64,000 bases of DNA, taken from CAVYHJ01 sp963768165 [NCBI: uncultured bacterium] (GTDB lineage: Bacteria > UBP4 > UBA4092). The first letter of the stretch is position 1. The number at the start of each line of letters is the position of its first letter. Location of the stretch: NCBI GenBank assembly GCA_963768165.1, contig CAVYHJ010000026.1, positions 248,001 to 312,000 of the forward strand. Direction: 5' to 3'. Shown in pieces: positions 62,731 to 64,000 of this stretch. The notes under the pieces are model-generated. The model searched no databases. It was not told where the DNA came from and worked only from the letters and a program-made list of their open reading frames with translations. The position numbers and the translations under genes are program-made.

Positions 62731-62805
62731 ACGTACTCCTGTTGACTACGATGAATACTAAGAATATACCTATCCGCCGCGATTTTGTCAATATAATTCG
62801 ATAAT

Positions 62806-64000
62806 TTAGCGCGAGGCATCATTCTCAACAAAAAGTAATAACGATCTTCCATTAGGACCGGAAATGATTTTTTTAACAGGAAATTCGTATAAATAGTCAG
62901 GGGTCACCAAGAATAAATATTTTTTATCCCTCGTGTAAAGGTATCTTCTTACATCACTTCTAGATGGATTAAATTCGTAAGATGAAAGTTCCCTGTGCCC
63001 CGAAGCTGGAATATGTCGAGTATAAAATAAAAAAAAGATCTCCGGGAAACCCAGAGAAGGGAACACAACAATTTTTTCATATTTTCCTTTGACGGATTCC
63101 GCATAATCCACCGCTTCTTTCATTCCATACTGAAAGGCCTGCGCCGAAGCAGCAGGATACTGTAGGAAATGTTCGGTTAAACAGAAACCGATATTGAATA
63201 AAGATAAAAATAGGAAAAGAGCGAATATCCATTGCTTGATTTGTTTGAGGGAACCGAATTCAATTTTGAAATAATCAATTGTTTTTATAAGTCCCACGGC
63301 GGAGAGGATAGAAAAAATGGGTAAAGCACAAATGGCGCGAAGGGCGTGAGGAATTCCTTCATAAGTCAAACTTGAGGGAATCGGGAAAATAAACAGCCAA
63401 TAAAGTAAAAGCACATCACTATTTTTATGGATTCTACCTAAGGCGTAGATTCCTATCAGTATGAGTGGAAACTCGAACAAATATAATTGACCGGTGTGCA
63501 GCATGGAATGGCGTATATTTGCGTCTCCGGTTAGAAATAAAAATGCCGGAGAATAATGAGCCAGCCAATCTTTGAAAAATATCTGTAGAATTTTATCGGG
63601 TGTGCCGGGAAGATTAAATATGCTGATCCGCGTAAATCGAGACATTCCTTTAATATGAGTTAGCTGATATGCAAGTAAAGGCGAACTAATGATAAGAAAT
63701 AATAAAATAGATATGAGAAAAGTACGGACACGCTTGGGATTGGAAAAGAGTTCTTTTTGATATATAAAAAATAATCCCAGCCATAAGAAAACAAGGAATA
63801 GTTTTTCAATATCATAGGTATAAAGCGAAATACCGAAAAATGAAAAACTCAGAAATAACCAATATCTTTTATTTTCATTCTGAATATATTTGACGAAAGA
63901 ACCGAGAGCCAAAGTGATGAATAATGGCAGTAGGATTCCTTGGTTTGCCCAACGAGAGAAAACCAAATGCCAGGGGCATACGGCAAGCAAAAAAGTGGAT
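62806..64000 (-). CDS. GT-C family glycosyltransferase (PMT/GT39-like), 3' part
   Basis: The frame runs off the right edge, so the start is outside the window; at least 397 residues are visible. Successive hydrophobic helices and the loop ending CPWHLVFSRWANQG match the PWHxxFSR motif seen after the catalytic loop of dolichyl/polyprenyl-phosphate-sugar glycosyltransferases. Seven or more membrane helices follow, then a soluble C-terminal part of about 130 residues. It would transfer a lipid-linked sugar in the periplasm to lipid A, glycan or protein. Confidence 0.8.
   Translation of the reverse strand, partial: STFLLAVCPWHLVFSRWANQGILLPLFITLALGSFVKYIQNENKRYWLFLSFSFFGISLYTYDIEKLFLVFLWLGLFFIYQKELFSNPKRVRTFLISILLFLIISSPLLAYQLTHIKGMSRFTRISIFNLPGTPDKILQIFFKDWLAHYSPAFLFLTGDANIRHSMLHTGQLYLFEFPLILIGIYALGRIHKNSDVLLLYWLFIFPIPSSLTYEGIPHALRAICALPIFSILSAVGLIKTIDYFKIEFGSLKQIKQWIFALFLFLSLFNIGFCLTEHFLQYPAASAQAFQYGMKEAVDYAESVKGKYEKIVVFPSLGFPEIFFLFYTRHIPASGHRELSSYEFNPSRSDVRRYLYTRDKKYLFLVTPDYLYEFPVKKIISGPNGRSLLLFVENDASR

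Overview
The window looks like a chromosome segment of an uncultured, moderately AT-rich, two-membrane (diderm) bacterium. Signs of an outer membrane are the LptB-type ATPase, an LpxL-like acyltransferase, type II secretion pseudopilins, bactofilin and several very large exported proteins. No rRNA, tRNA or CRISPR array was seen, so no phylum can be assigned. The density of dispersed palindromic repeats and the mix of genes are compatible with one of the groundwater or sediment candidate phyla, but that is a guess. Most of the window is ordinary core genome: thiC, dnaA, recN, truA, purN, mfd, hisG, typA, tkt, lptB-hpf-hprK-rapZ, alaS-ruvX-mltG and yebC. Secretion and envelope genes and eroded intergenic regions lie between these.

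Layout. 0-1.5 kb: the AT-rich 3' end of an unrecognised gene, then a repeat-rich gap with a consensus promoter in front of a broken reading frame. 1.5-6.1 kb (minus): thiC under a TPP riboswitch, two tandem GspG pseudopilins separated by a 50-residue Cys-rich protein, and dnaA. 6.5-8.6 kb (minus): an FAD oxidoreductase and glycosyltransferase pair. 8.8-22.4 kb (plus): an exported TPR protein, a secretion ATPase with an unusual N-terminus, CvpA-like, recN, an oligopeptide-binding protein, a membrane protein with GxGD-protease hallmarks, truA, purN and mfd. 22.6-29 kb: an orphan ParB-like protein, a nucleoside uptake and salvage set (permease, pyrimidine phosphorylase, ribokinase), hisG and an acyltransferase. 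29-36 kb (minus): a 1169-residue subtilase with its own promoter and a c-di-GMP-I-riboswitch-like leader, a ferritin/VIT1 fusion and typA.

36-43 kb (plus): tkt, an RRM protein, a stand-alone LigD phosphoesterase domain, the wreck of a GH2 beta-mannosidase, and two exported proteins sharing a peculiar leader and C-terminal tail. 43-51 kb: a TMTC-like membrane/TPR protein, a GH1 beta-glucosidase and a lemA-DUF2207-DUF2207 operon. 51-55.5 kb (plus): polysaccharide deacetylase, lptB, hpf, hprK and rapZ. 55.5-64 kb: a decayed NRDE/TANGO2 gene, mltG-ruvX-alaS, an IS481-like insertion, a DUF2905 protein, yebC, bactofilin and the end of a GT-C glycosyltransferase.

The points most worth following up are: (i) the putative presenilin/SPP-like protein at 16737-17576; (ii) the riboswitch-like leader of the subtilase; (iii) the conserved leader and N-terminal extension of the two exported proteins at 40.2 and 42.3 kb, together with a matching promoter architecture at 38.1 and 39.9 kb; and (iv) the small Cys-rich protein between the two pseudopilins.
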